Assembly: GCF_022539315.1 (NCBI RefSeq)
Contig: NC_066315.1
Span: 21,303,649-21,367,648, forward strand
Origin: Serinus canaria
Lineage: Eukaryota > Chordata > Aves > Passeriformes > Fringillidae
Reading direction: 5' to 3'
DNA length: 64,000 nucleotides
Part shown: piece after piece, positions 50,298 to 58,966 of the stretch
Position numbering within the stretch: the stretch's first letter is position 1
Layout of the letters: each line of letters opens with the position of its first letter
The notes under the pieces: generated by a model
The model's database searches: none
The model's input: the letters and a program-made list of their open reading frames with translations, nothing else
Told to the model about the DNA's origin: nothing
Translations under genes and position numbers: made by a program

Positions 50298-51519
50298 CTC
50301 TGTGCAGTATCTCATTTCTTTCCAGCCTTAGTCGTTATGTATTATTCATCGATGTTGCAAGAATTGTTGTATCTGTTTTTTTGTGAAAATAATACAACTA
50401 TATTCAGGAAAATGCATTTTTCTCTTTGTAACAAAATGCTCTACCTTTCCTTATAGACAGAAATAGGTTTCATTTAAGTTTCTAGCTCTGAGCTCATCCT
50501 ATGTATGCTAATTACGCATGCTAATTTAAGTTCATGAACATCCAGAGAAAGGGAGAAAAAAAAAGCTATATCATTTGCCACATGGCCAGCCTCCTTTCTT
50601 TAGGAACAAGTTGCCTCACACTTAAGACATGCCATGAGTTTACAATATTAAAATCTTTGAGTAAGATCACTGAAATCTTTGTTTATGACAAGCAGGAGTA
50701 AGATCACATGATCTGTATTTTTTCATTTAGTCTTCTGTGTGAACTGAATGGCCTTTTTGTATTTAGTTTTCTTATGGGACTAAACTTTACAATTAAATCC
50801 TCCAAATTCTTGGAATAAAAGGACAAAGTTGCAGTGTCTACACAGTATTTATCAACTCTCAGACAATGTATTTGAAAACAGTAAAATCAAAGTCAAATGT
50901 TGTAATCAACTGGAGTGTCTGAAAATTATCAATTAAATCAGTTTTAACACTTCTGGGGTACCAGAATTTCATAAAATTCATAAAATAATTTTATGTAGCT
51001 TGTGATGTAGATACTCTGGTCAAATACTGAAATGACAAACAACTGTACTGCTCTCTAAAAATCTATCTATAATGCATTACATTTTTATTGGAAGATTTTA
51101 TTTAAAAATAGATTTACAAATAAATCCTGAAACTTTAGGGCACCTCAGTGAGAGATTAAATTTGTAGATATACAAACTTCAGTGTTAGAGGCCAGCTGAA
51201 GCACTGGCAGTGTTTGGGAACAGATCGTGGGAAATCCGTGAGGGAGTGGGGGAGAGGCTTTGCTTTGCACAGCTGTGTAAAGACTTGCCATAATAGCTGT
51301 CTGGAGCAGCAATCTCTGTGCTGGAGGAAACATGAGGAGCGCCTGTTCTCCCTCCCTCAGGACGCGTAATGCTCAGCAGAGCCCGGGAAGGGAGGAGTGA
51401 CTACTGAGCCCTTGTGTTCTGCCTCCGCTGGCCTGAAGAAAAGCAAGCCGAGAGATGCTCTTAGGGAAGATGCAAACCACCCCAGTGAGAAAGCCCCCAG
51501 GGAGAGTACCGTGCCCCCG
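50298..51519. other. Gene-free DNA immediately upstream of the main CpG island
   Basis: AT-rich unique sequence to about 51180, then a gradual rise in GC through 51190-51520. No exon or mobile element was recognised. The last 300 bp could contain distal promoter elements, but no single motif is compelling. Confidence 0.5.
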
Positions 51520-51557
51520 GCAAGATGTCCCCAGCGCTACCCTGGCCATTCTCCGTT

Positions 51558-51571
51558 CGGGGCGGGGCGGG
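51558..51571. promoter_or_regulatory. Overlapping GC boxes (Sp1-type)
   Basis: CGGGGCGGGGCGGG contains two overlapping GGGCGG cores, about 180 bp upstream of the TATA-like box. Confidence 0.5.
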
Positions 51572-51742
51572 AGGCACCGTGCCCGGTCTCAGCCTTCAAT
51601 GCCACGATTTCCAACCCAGAGTTCACCGTTCCTGTGCAGTTTGCTATAGCATTTTAAAAAACTATTTTGTATTAAAACCAGTAGATTGGTGCATTTGCTG
51701 TTGCTTTGTGGTTGGTTGGTTCGTTTTGGATTTGAAATTCGC

Positions 51743-51750
51743 TTTATATA
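51743..51750 (+). promoter_or_regulatory. TATA-like box
   Basis: TTTATATA, followed by G, lies in a short AT-rich dip directly before the CpG island resumes. If used, transcription would start near 51775, just upstream of an ATG-free stretch ending in a strong donor. Many CpG-island promoters are TATA-less, so its use is uncertain. Confidence 0.35.
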
Positions 51751-51774
51751 GTCCAGCAGCGGCAGGGGCCCGGC

Positions 51775-51997
51775 AGGAGGTCACGCGTGGCAGCGGGGCC
51801 GCGGGGGATCCCGCGACCCGCCACGTCCCAGCCGTGCGGAGAGCAGGTCACCGCGCCCGCCTTCCCCCTCGTCCCTCCCGCTGGCTGCGGTGGGAGGCGA
51901 GCGGGGCCGGCACGGCTGGGGAGGCCATTTTGCAGCCGTTCAGGGAGGGAGAGCGGGCGGCGGGCGCGGCCGGGCGGGACCCGCCCCCCCGCGGCAG
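51775..51997 (+). other. Candidate non-coding first exon (5' UTR)
   Basis: The 3' edge is CGGCAG|GTGAGC (exon end 51997, intron GT at 51998), a near-ideal vertebrate donor. The exon body is very GC-rich and contains no ATG on the + strand, which suits a 5' UTR. The 5' edge is a guess placed about 25-30 bp downstream of the TATA-like box. The natural partner is the acceptor ending at 52507. The intron (510 bp) has a branch-point-like CCCTGAT (A at 52477, 30 nt before the acceptor AG) and the tract CTCTTTCTCCTCCTCCTCC. Alternatively, this donor belongs to a different transcript joining a distant exon. Confidence 0.4.
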
Positions 51998-52140
51998 GTG
52001 AGCGCGGCAGATGAGCGCGGCTGCGGCGGGCGCGGGGCCGGACGGCTGCCCCGTGGGACACGCGGCCGCCCCGGGCGGGCCGGGGGCAGCACCGGCGCCG
52101 CCGAGGAGCCCCGCGGCGGGGCAGGGCAGGGCGCGGGCGG

Positions 52141-52152
52141 CAGGGGGCGCTG
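52141..52152 (+). promoter_or_regulatory. CTCF-like motif
   Basis: CAGGGGGCGCTG matches the most informative part of the CTCF core (AGGGGGCGCT exactly). The upstream half agrees only partly. It lies inside the proposed 5'-UTR intron and has the same orientation as the motif pair near 38.15 kb. Confidence 0.4.
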
Positions 52153-52402
52153 CGCCGCCGGGAGCGGGCAGGGCAGGGGGAGCCGCCAAGGGTTAAGGGG
52201 CGGGCGGGGGAGCCCGGGCTGCTCCCGCAGGGAGTGCGGGGGCATAAACGGGAGCGGAATTAAAGAATAAACCCGAGCGGACAGGCAGCGGGGCCGCGGA
52301 GCTCTGTCGCCTCCCCTTCCTTCCCGCTCGCCTCCGCCGCCCGCCCGCCTGCCTGGGGGGACAGCGCGGGACGCGGAGCCGGGGCGCAGCGGCGGGACGA
52401 CA

Positions 52403-52477
52403 ATGCAGCAGGCGGAGAAAGCAGGAGGGGCAGCGCACGGCAACATGGAGGGAGGCGCGGAGCGGGCCAGCCCCTGA
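52403..52477 (+). other. Upstream ORF 1 (24 codons plus stop)
   Basis: This uORF begins at an ATG with A at -3 and ends with TGA at 52475-52477. It contains a second in-frame ATG at 52445 in strong Kozak context (AACATGG). Its stop overlaps the start of uORF 2 as TGATG. It matters only in a transcript that starts upstream of about 52400 and keeps the proposed intron 51998-52507. In the spliced form it would be removed. No resemblance of the peptide to a known product was noted. Confidence 0.3.
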
Positions 52478-52563
52478 TGCGGCTCTTTCTCCTCCTCCTC
52501 CGGGCAGCGGCTCCGGCGGCGATTCTCTCCCTGGCGGCGGCTGGCGGCGGCGGGTGGAAATGA
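52477..52563 (+). other. Upstream ORF 2 (28 codons plus stop) overlapping the main start
   Basis: It starts inside the stop of uORF 1 (TGATG) and ends with TGA at 52561-52563, overlapping the main ATG at 52560 as ATGA. The peptide opens MRLFLLLLR and looks like a signal peptide. However, its leucine run is encoded by CTC/CTT triplets that form the polypyrimidine tract of the proposed acceptor at 52507, so the resemblance may be a by-product of splicing signals. Its start context is weak (C at -3). It is removed or truncated if the intron is spliced. Confidence 0.28.
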
Positions 52564-52653
52564 GCAGGTCGGCGGCGCTTCTCCTCTGCCTGCTGGGCTG
52601 CAACGTGTGGAAGGCGGTGACCAAAACCTTAGGGGCGCCTGAGGCGGCTCAAG
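52508..52653 (+). other. Candidate second exon (5' UTR end plus first coding segment)
   Basis: Its 5' edge follows CCGGGCAG at the end of a long polypyrimidine tract, with a branch-point-like CCCTGAT 30 nt before the AG. Its 3' edge is CTCAAG|GTCGGT. The first 52 nt would be UTR containing GGC/GCG repeats, and the remaining 94 nt are coding from the ATG at 52560. If the upstream intron is not used, the same 3' edge ends a longer first exon. The donor has a C at +3 and is weaker than the donor at 51998. A weaker GT (GGCG|GTGACC, exon end 52616) would shorten the coding part to 19 codons. Confidence 0.45.
52560..52653 (+). CDS. First coding exon of an unrecognised secreted or membrane protein (partial)
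   Basis: I chose the ATG at 52560, which has G at -3. An in-frame GTG two codons earlier is not a credible vertebrate start. The 31 complete codons begin MSRSAALLLCLLGCNVWKA and continue VTKTLGAPEAAQ. That gives a short polar start, a hydrophobic core of about 12 residues (positions 5-16) and a polar stretch, i.e. a signal peptide with cleavage perhaps around residues 19-25. This places the product in the secretory pathway or plasma membrane. The exon would end in phase 1 (94 nt), common for signal-peptide exons joined to extracellular domains. The codons after the hydrophobic core (N, W, K, T) are not the Gly/Ala/Pro/Arg mix seen in neighbouring frames, which argues for selection. The rest of the gene lies beyond a long intron and probably outside the window. 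I could not match it to a family. Confidence 0.5.
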
Positions 52654-54052
52654 GTCGGTGCGGGATGGGCGGCGGGACTGGCCAGCTTTGTGCGGCGGTC
52701 TCCGGGGCGGCGGGGGCTGCTTTGTGCGGGGGCCCGGACCGAGGGTACGGTGGGGAAGCGGGGCGGTGATGTGAGACCTCTCCTGGCTTCCGCCGGCCGC
52801 CGCAGACCCCGCAGCCGGGAGAAGCGGAGGCAGCCCCGCGGCTGGGGAGCTTTTGTTACTGGCAGGGGCAGGGGCTGCGCTGGCCGCATTGTGCTGCCCC
52901 CTCCGTTCCTCCCTCCGTCCCTCGGCGCCGCCGGAGCTGTTGCATTGCGTTCTTTTTGCCCGGTTTCCCGTCTCCTCATCGTGCCCGCTGCAGGGCCCGA
53001 CGCGGCGGCGAGAGGGGGGTGGGGGGCACCGCCGGCCGCAGGCCGTGCAGGGCAGCCAGGCTGGGGTTCGCCCCCTGGGCTGACGGCGCGGCTCGGCCGC
53101 GGCCCCGGGACGTTTCCGGGCCTCCGCCGGGCCTTTTGTTCGGCGCGGTGGCTCCTGCCGGCCGGGCGGGGTCTGTCACCGCTGCCCCTGGGCAGCCGGG
53201 CAGAGACGCTCCCCGGCCGGGCAGGGTCGTCCTCCGCCTTAGCCCAGGCGAGCGCAGAAGCCTCAGCGAGCCAGTGCCCGAGCGCCCGGGGGCACCTGGA
53301 GCAGCTCCTGATGCTCCTGTGCCGGGCTGCGGGTCCTGCCCTGGGCTGTGCAGGTCTGATCTTCACCTGTGCCGTGGTGTGGCAGCCCTTCGGCCGGCGA
53401 GGTGCACCTGCCCTCCAGCCTTCCCCCGTGTGCAATCTCGGCGAGGGGGGAAACACCGCCGTGCCCTCCTCGCCCTTGGCCTTGGGTTTGGTGGCAGCAG
53501 GGCAACCCCTCCGTCGGGCTCCAGCAGGCATCCTGTGGCACATCGCGCCTGCCGGGTCCACGGGTATGTCAGGATGCACAAAACTTGTGTACATAGGGGT
53601 ACAAGACATGTTAGAAGGAAGTGCATCCTCGCCTATGGTCAGCGTTGGCCTTGTGATATGTATCGTCAAATGGCTAAATGTGTCATCTGGGACGAGTGAT
53701 CATACACCGGCTGAGCCTTCATGGAAGTGGGCTAGCAGCATCTTTACTGCTGCACTGGGGTGGATGTGCACCATGTGAAAGGTGTGCTTATGTCCTCTTT
53801 CCTCAGAGCTTTCCTTATCTCACCCAGGTTGTAACAATCAGTAAGCAATGCTTGCTGCAAGAAATAAAACATTGAAAGTAACCTTTTCGGTTTCCTTCTT
53901 TCATGGTTGGATTTAGGTACCCTAATAGAATCTGGGTGAGCACGTGTTCACACACAGAGTAGTCAAAAGGCAAAGGTGTCTTGTAGGAAAACCTACCACG
54001 CCACGCCATCTGACATCAAATGCAATACCAATTTCTGCCTTTTTTAAAGGAC

Positions 54053-54070
54053 AAAAAAAAAAAAAAAAAA
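54053..54070. repeat. Poly-A run
   Basis: Eighteen consecutive A residues. No retrocopy body or target-site duplication was recognised beside them, so they are probably a simple slippage tract. Confidence 0.95.
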
Positions 54071-57000
54071 GCTGTTCTGGAATAAGAACCACTAACTAAA
54101 ACTCAAAGGCCACTAAACTTTGGATATACTGAATTTATTGATAAGTATGCCAGAAAACCAGAGCTGTGTGTGGCCCATCTAGCACTTCAGATACCAAGGT
54201 AATATCAAAATCTACTATAATTTTTGTATAATACGGAAAATCTACTTCATTGTAATCAAAGTGGTGAGGTATTGGCAGAATTAGTGCCTTTCAGCTGTCT
54301 GGCTGATCTTGTCTTCTATTGTCGGGCTCAATTCAGATGGCATGGAAAGCTTGTCTGTAGCTGCTACATCTACATCAAGACTGATGGCCGATTATTTGAG
54401 TAATAACAGCTATGTCAGTGAGTTGAGAATATCTTTATCAAAATAGAAATGTCTGATTTGGTCTTCCATGTAAGAACATTTGAGTTTTCATAATATCACT
54501 TTCCAAATCTTGAATAGAAGCCCAGTCTTTATTCTTTGGACATGTATGTTGGTACAAGGGGATATGTAGAGCTGATCTCATAGCAAAATGTATTCTACTT
54601 CCTAATAGCACCTCCTTACTGTGAATCCTTTTTTGAAAGTTTATGTGATGCCAGCTTGTAGCTTTGAATAACTTTGTGAGCATCAGGTGTGATGATTTTC
54701 TGGGGAAAAGAGTTTTGGTACTAGGTACATTCCCAGTTTGTGTACATACAGCACAGCAAGTGCTAAATGGTTGTAAAACCTAAACTAGCTGGTTTTCCCT
54801 CTTGCCATTTTAGTACCATGGTCACAGTAGTAGGTACAAGTAAAGAGCCATTGCTGAAGTTCAGGGATGTTTGCATGAGTGTCTTTTCCTCTGTGCCTGT
54901 GAATGGACTACTTAAAAACCAAGTGATTGAAATAAAGGGTAGAGGTTAGAAAGCCAGAGCATGCCATTAGGGAATAATTCCTTCAGCTGCAGTATTTTTT
55001 GTTGGACAGGTTACATGAGACTAGGGTGGAGAGCCCTCATCATGGTGGGACAGATCAAATGAGACTTGGTTAAGATGTTCCACGTCTGCGTTAACAATCC
55101 AAATAAATAGGTCTTGGACTTGGAGCTTTTTGAAGGTGGGATTTGTAGTCAGTGTTCTGATTAGGAAAGGATGAGGAGGGATGCTTTGCATCAAGCATTT
55201 CTTTCCTTTATTGGTCTCAGACATATGTTCAGACAGTCCCAGCTTCAAATTCTCCTCAGCCAGACTGATTACGTAATTTGTGAATATGGAAGTACTGGTT
55301 ATTAAGCTCTGCACTTAGCACTGTATTTAGGAAATTGAATGACTTTTTAATGCAGATCTCTTGTGGCTTCTGAAGGTCACAGGGGTACCCTCTAAGTCTC
55401 AGTAAGGTACTTGCTTTGATAGGGTAAAATTCTCACAGATGAGTTTGCTTTTTTCCATATTGGTGCTTGGAACCCCAGCAGTGAGACTGTTAGATGTCCA
55501 TGCAGGTACCCTTTAGAACCTTTATCTCTGTAACTTCTCACAAGTATGTAAAACCTGACAGGTATTTCAGATGAGGACTAAATTATGGTTTTGTGGGGTT
55601 TTGGTTTTGGTTGAATTTTTTAATTGTTCTAACAGGTATTCTAGAACTTCAGTTTCTTCTAGTGCTGAAATGAATGTGTACAAATATTAAAACAAACAAA
55701 TAAGCCCCCAAACTAACCCTTAAGCTAAATTCCTATTGGTGCTGGTGATTTGTTTGGTGAATACACAAAATATATGGTACATGTTTTTTCACAGGAGTAG
55801 GTCTTGTGTGAAACCTAACAACAGACCTCTGGCAAATAGGAATTTAGGAGTTGTGTGAAGATGTAACATTAACCAGGGAGAATGTAAGCATAATCAGTGT
55901 AATTTGGAAAGGGATTAAATTTCTTTATCGCCTGTAAACTTTGCTTCTCAGTAGAAGATGAGGATCACTCATTTGTAGCTGCTAGGGAGGTCTTTTTAGA
56001 GAAATCATAGAATATTCTGTTTTAGTGCTGAAATCTGGCATTATATTTATCTACTGCAGTGTGTGTTGGTTTTAACTCGTTTTTCAGTTGGTCATCCTAT
56101 TTTATTAGTTTTTCAAAATTAAGAAGTTATGAATAATAAAATAACATTTAAGTAATTAATAGCACCAAATTTAAATACTAGCCTACCAGTAGATGAATAT
56201 ACTCAGGATATCTCATCTTCACAATCCCGGGATCAGATTAGGTAGATAATTATTTTCCAGTATGACGGTGAATAAAAATTCAGATGTTGCTGCTTTGTCA
56301 GAATCTGCAGTGTTTTTTCCCTTTGTGTGCATAGAGGACAGGAGTGCTGCTGTTTGGAATTGCCTTCCTGCAAGCTGCCATTCCATTACTTCATGGAAGG
56401 TAACTTCACAGCCATTTCAGCTGGACATTCTGCAAAGTCTGCTTTTCTGGACAGCACAGTCACAGCTCTGAGAAGGCAGTCCAGTTCTGGGCTGAGGGGG
56501 TTTTTTGTTTGTTTATTTTTAAACTGGTTGTCCCATGCTTGCAGTTTTAACAGTGATGCTAAAGTTTAGATGATGCAGAAATAGTCTTTATAGTCTTTCT
56601 CTCTTTCCTCTTGCACTGCCATACTGTCTCTTCTCATTCAGCTGCAATTACTAATAACCATCAAATCCAAAGATTTATTTCATTGAGACCCAAATGGACT
56701 CCTCAGAGTAAAAGCTAAATTTCTCTAAAGCGGTAAAAAAGATGTTGCTTTATATTAGTGGAGGAGCCAATTGCTTACTCATTACTAGACAGCGTTGTAA
56801 AATGTTAATGAAGATGAGGTGATTGATTTTATCAAAATTATTTTATAATTTTATCAATTAGAAGATCCAGGTAAGCACTGGGTTTTGGTTGGGTTTTTTT
56901 CATGTTTATCTTGAACTACTAATGCCTGCAAATGCCTAGTAACTGATTTCCCTCAGTCAGATGAACAAGTTACCTAGGTGATCTGAGGATTTAAAACTGC

Positions 57001-58873
57001 AGTCTTTTTCTCCTGAGCATTTGTGTTCACTCTTTTGTCTTGTAATACCTTCCACTGAGTGATTCAAGGTACCTTTAATAATGCGTGTATGCACTTGTGA
57101 AGTGACAAATTCATATGCTGGCTTTCCCTGCTGGCCCACTTGTGTCTTTTTTGCCCGGTTGTGTCTTGAGATGGTGTTAATTGCCATGTGTTTCTCCCTC
57201 TCCTTATTTTTTGGTTTTTTTTAAACACCACAGTGATGCCTTTTCCTACTTGAGACTAAAACTGGGTTCATGAAGTTTTTACGGATGGCTGTGTCAACTT
57301 TTGGCTAAGTGAATGGTTTCAAGTAAAGGTTTCTGGTAACAATGAAATGCAATTTTACAGTTTTTAATTGTAGTGGTTAATAGAATCTTGGCTATATGTA
57401 TTTGTGTGCTGGGGAGGAAGAAGAATTGTGAATTTAGATTTTTTTTTAAATATCAGAAATCTCCAGTGGTTTTGGTAAATGCAGACACAGAAACGTCATT
57501 CCACTTTCTGTTACTACAAACTTCAGATTAGTTTTTCACTCTTGTCTTCTGTGGGCAAAGCCAGGCTTGGCACAGGAAGAAAACCAAGAGGAAAATGCAT
57601 GTCAAGAAGAGATGCAATGCTTTGGTCATGTCATTATAGGAATGTGCTGTACCTGGCAGGTCGGAGGTTGAGCTTAAGTGGCATTTCTTAACAGCCCTGC
57701 TTGAAATCTCACCAGTGAATAGCAGTGTAGTGGGGAGTGATGCTTCTATTCCACATCTCAAATGCCAGTATATTGGATCAGTACAGTTGTTGTGAACCTC
57801 AGGGAGTGTTCTCCTTCCAGTGAGCCAAAGGCAAACCAAGTAATCTCTCAGAAGTACATGCAACTTGAAATCGAAACAATGCACTTTATTTCTCTTGGCT
57901 TATACATTCATTACCTTGTGCAAGCTGCATTTTTTGTAAGATCAATTTTCCTTTGCTCCAGTATATATATATCTGTTCTGCCTTTAGATATGAAGAAAGG
58001 CAACTTCTGAGGGAACTGTGGTGTTGGTATTCTGCTTCTCCCACAGGTCCCAATGGTTTTACCATACACATGCCAGGCAGCAAAAAAAAGGGAGGCAAGA
58101 AGTCTGTGTAAATGGTTATATTTACTAGAAAAAAAATCAATGTAATGGTACTAATATACTACATGTTAGTAATGTACACTAAAACATTTTGTTTAAGGAA
58201 GTGTCATATAGAACTGAGTGCTGTTTTTTCCCTTTAGAAATTCCAGAAACGTTATTCTGAAGGCTGGTTTACATTAAGCTTTCAGTTAATGCAATATCTG
58301 GCTTGCTGTGCATGGGTAATAAGCATTATACACGTGCTTTTTACAAATACCATTTTTAGTTTTATTAGAAACTGGAAAATATATATGTATTTTTTATACA
58401 GAGCCATAAGAATGTGAACATACTGTAATTTTTTGTTCCTTTTTCTAAATGCCTTGAATCTTCCATTTTAAAATAGTAAGACAGAATCACAGTTGACATC
58501 ATGGCATGTCTGAGCTCTTGAAAGGAGTATTTTTAAGTATGTTCCAGCATAGAGCAGCATTTTCATTTCTGTAAAATGCTGATGTTCTGATTCAGATATA
58601 CCCATGCCACTCTTGCTGACTTGAAGAGCAACAGGTCCTGAGGCAAAACTGAAGGAGAAATTAATTTATGTACAGTACAGTCTCTAAATTGGACTCCCTA
58701 TTACTTAGGAATCATCACTAGCTACTTGGGGGATTGGGTATATTTAAACAGAGTTGCAGTGGGTATAAAAATATGTTTTGAGTACAAGCAGTTTATGCAG
58801 GCAGGGCACAAAAGTCCCTGGTAATCCAACACCAAAGCTATCTTTTAATTGTTCCTACTTTTACTTTTTGCAG

Positions 58874-58966
58874 TTCTTTGAGCTGTCACTGCCTGTGCCA
58901 TTCAGTGGCAGCATCCTAGGCAGTGAATTTCTGTCTTTGATCGTTATCTGTACTCCTTATTGGCAG
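58874..58966 (+). other. Exon-like unit of 93 nt (unproven)
   Basis: It is flanked by TTTTACTTTTTGCAG on the left and TTGGCAG|GTAAAG on the right, both good vertebrate splice sites. The 93 nt are open in one frame only (phase 0-0, 31 codons starting FFELSLPVPFSG, hydrophobic near the end). That frame does not follow the phase-1 donor at 52654. It would fit only the weaker alternative donor at 52617. I do not recognise the peptide. It could be a cassette or non-coding exon, or a chance pseudo-exon. Confidence 0.2.

Larger units (their letters stand above)
51520..53560 (+). promoter_or_regulatory. Large CpG island with promoter and first exons
   Basis: A dense CpG-rich block begins near the GGGGCGGGGCGGG stretch at about 51559. 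After a short AT-rich dip (51600-51740) it runs without a break from about 51755 to about 53560, then falls back to AT-rich DNA. It contains a TATA-like box, GC boxes, an intron-like unit (51998-52507), a CTCF-like motif and the only exon in the window with a convincing coding start. The part beyond 52653 is interpreted as the GC-rich 5' end of the first coding intron. CpG islands of this size commonly mark broadly expressed or developmental vertebrate genes. Transcription direction (+) is inferred from the splice signals. Confidence 0.85.

Noticed and set aside
51525..52624. Many overlapping 60-168-codon frames on both strands of the main CpG island
   Set aside because: Same composition artefact. 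They overlap each other in several frames, have biased amino-acid content, and many start at non-ATG codons.
52690..53778. A 362-codon + strand frame and, over 52629-53669, a 346-codon minus strand frame
   Set aside because: Both cover the same CpG-rich DNA on opposite strands. Stop codons are AT-rich and therefore scarce in such sequence. The + frame begins at GTG, not ATG. The products are Arg/Gly/Pro/Ala-rich with no domain.
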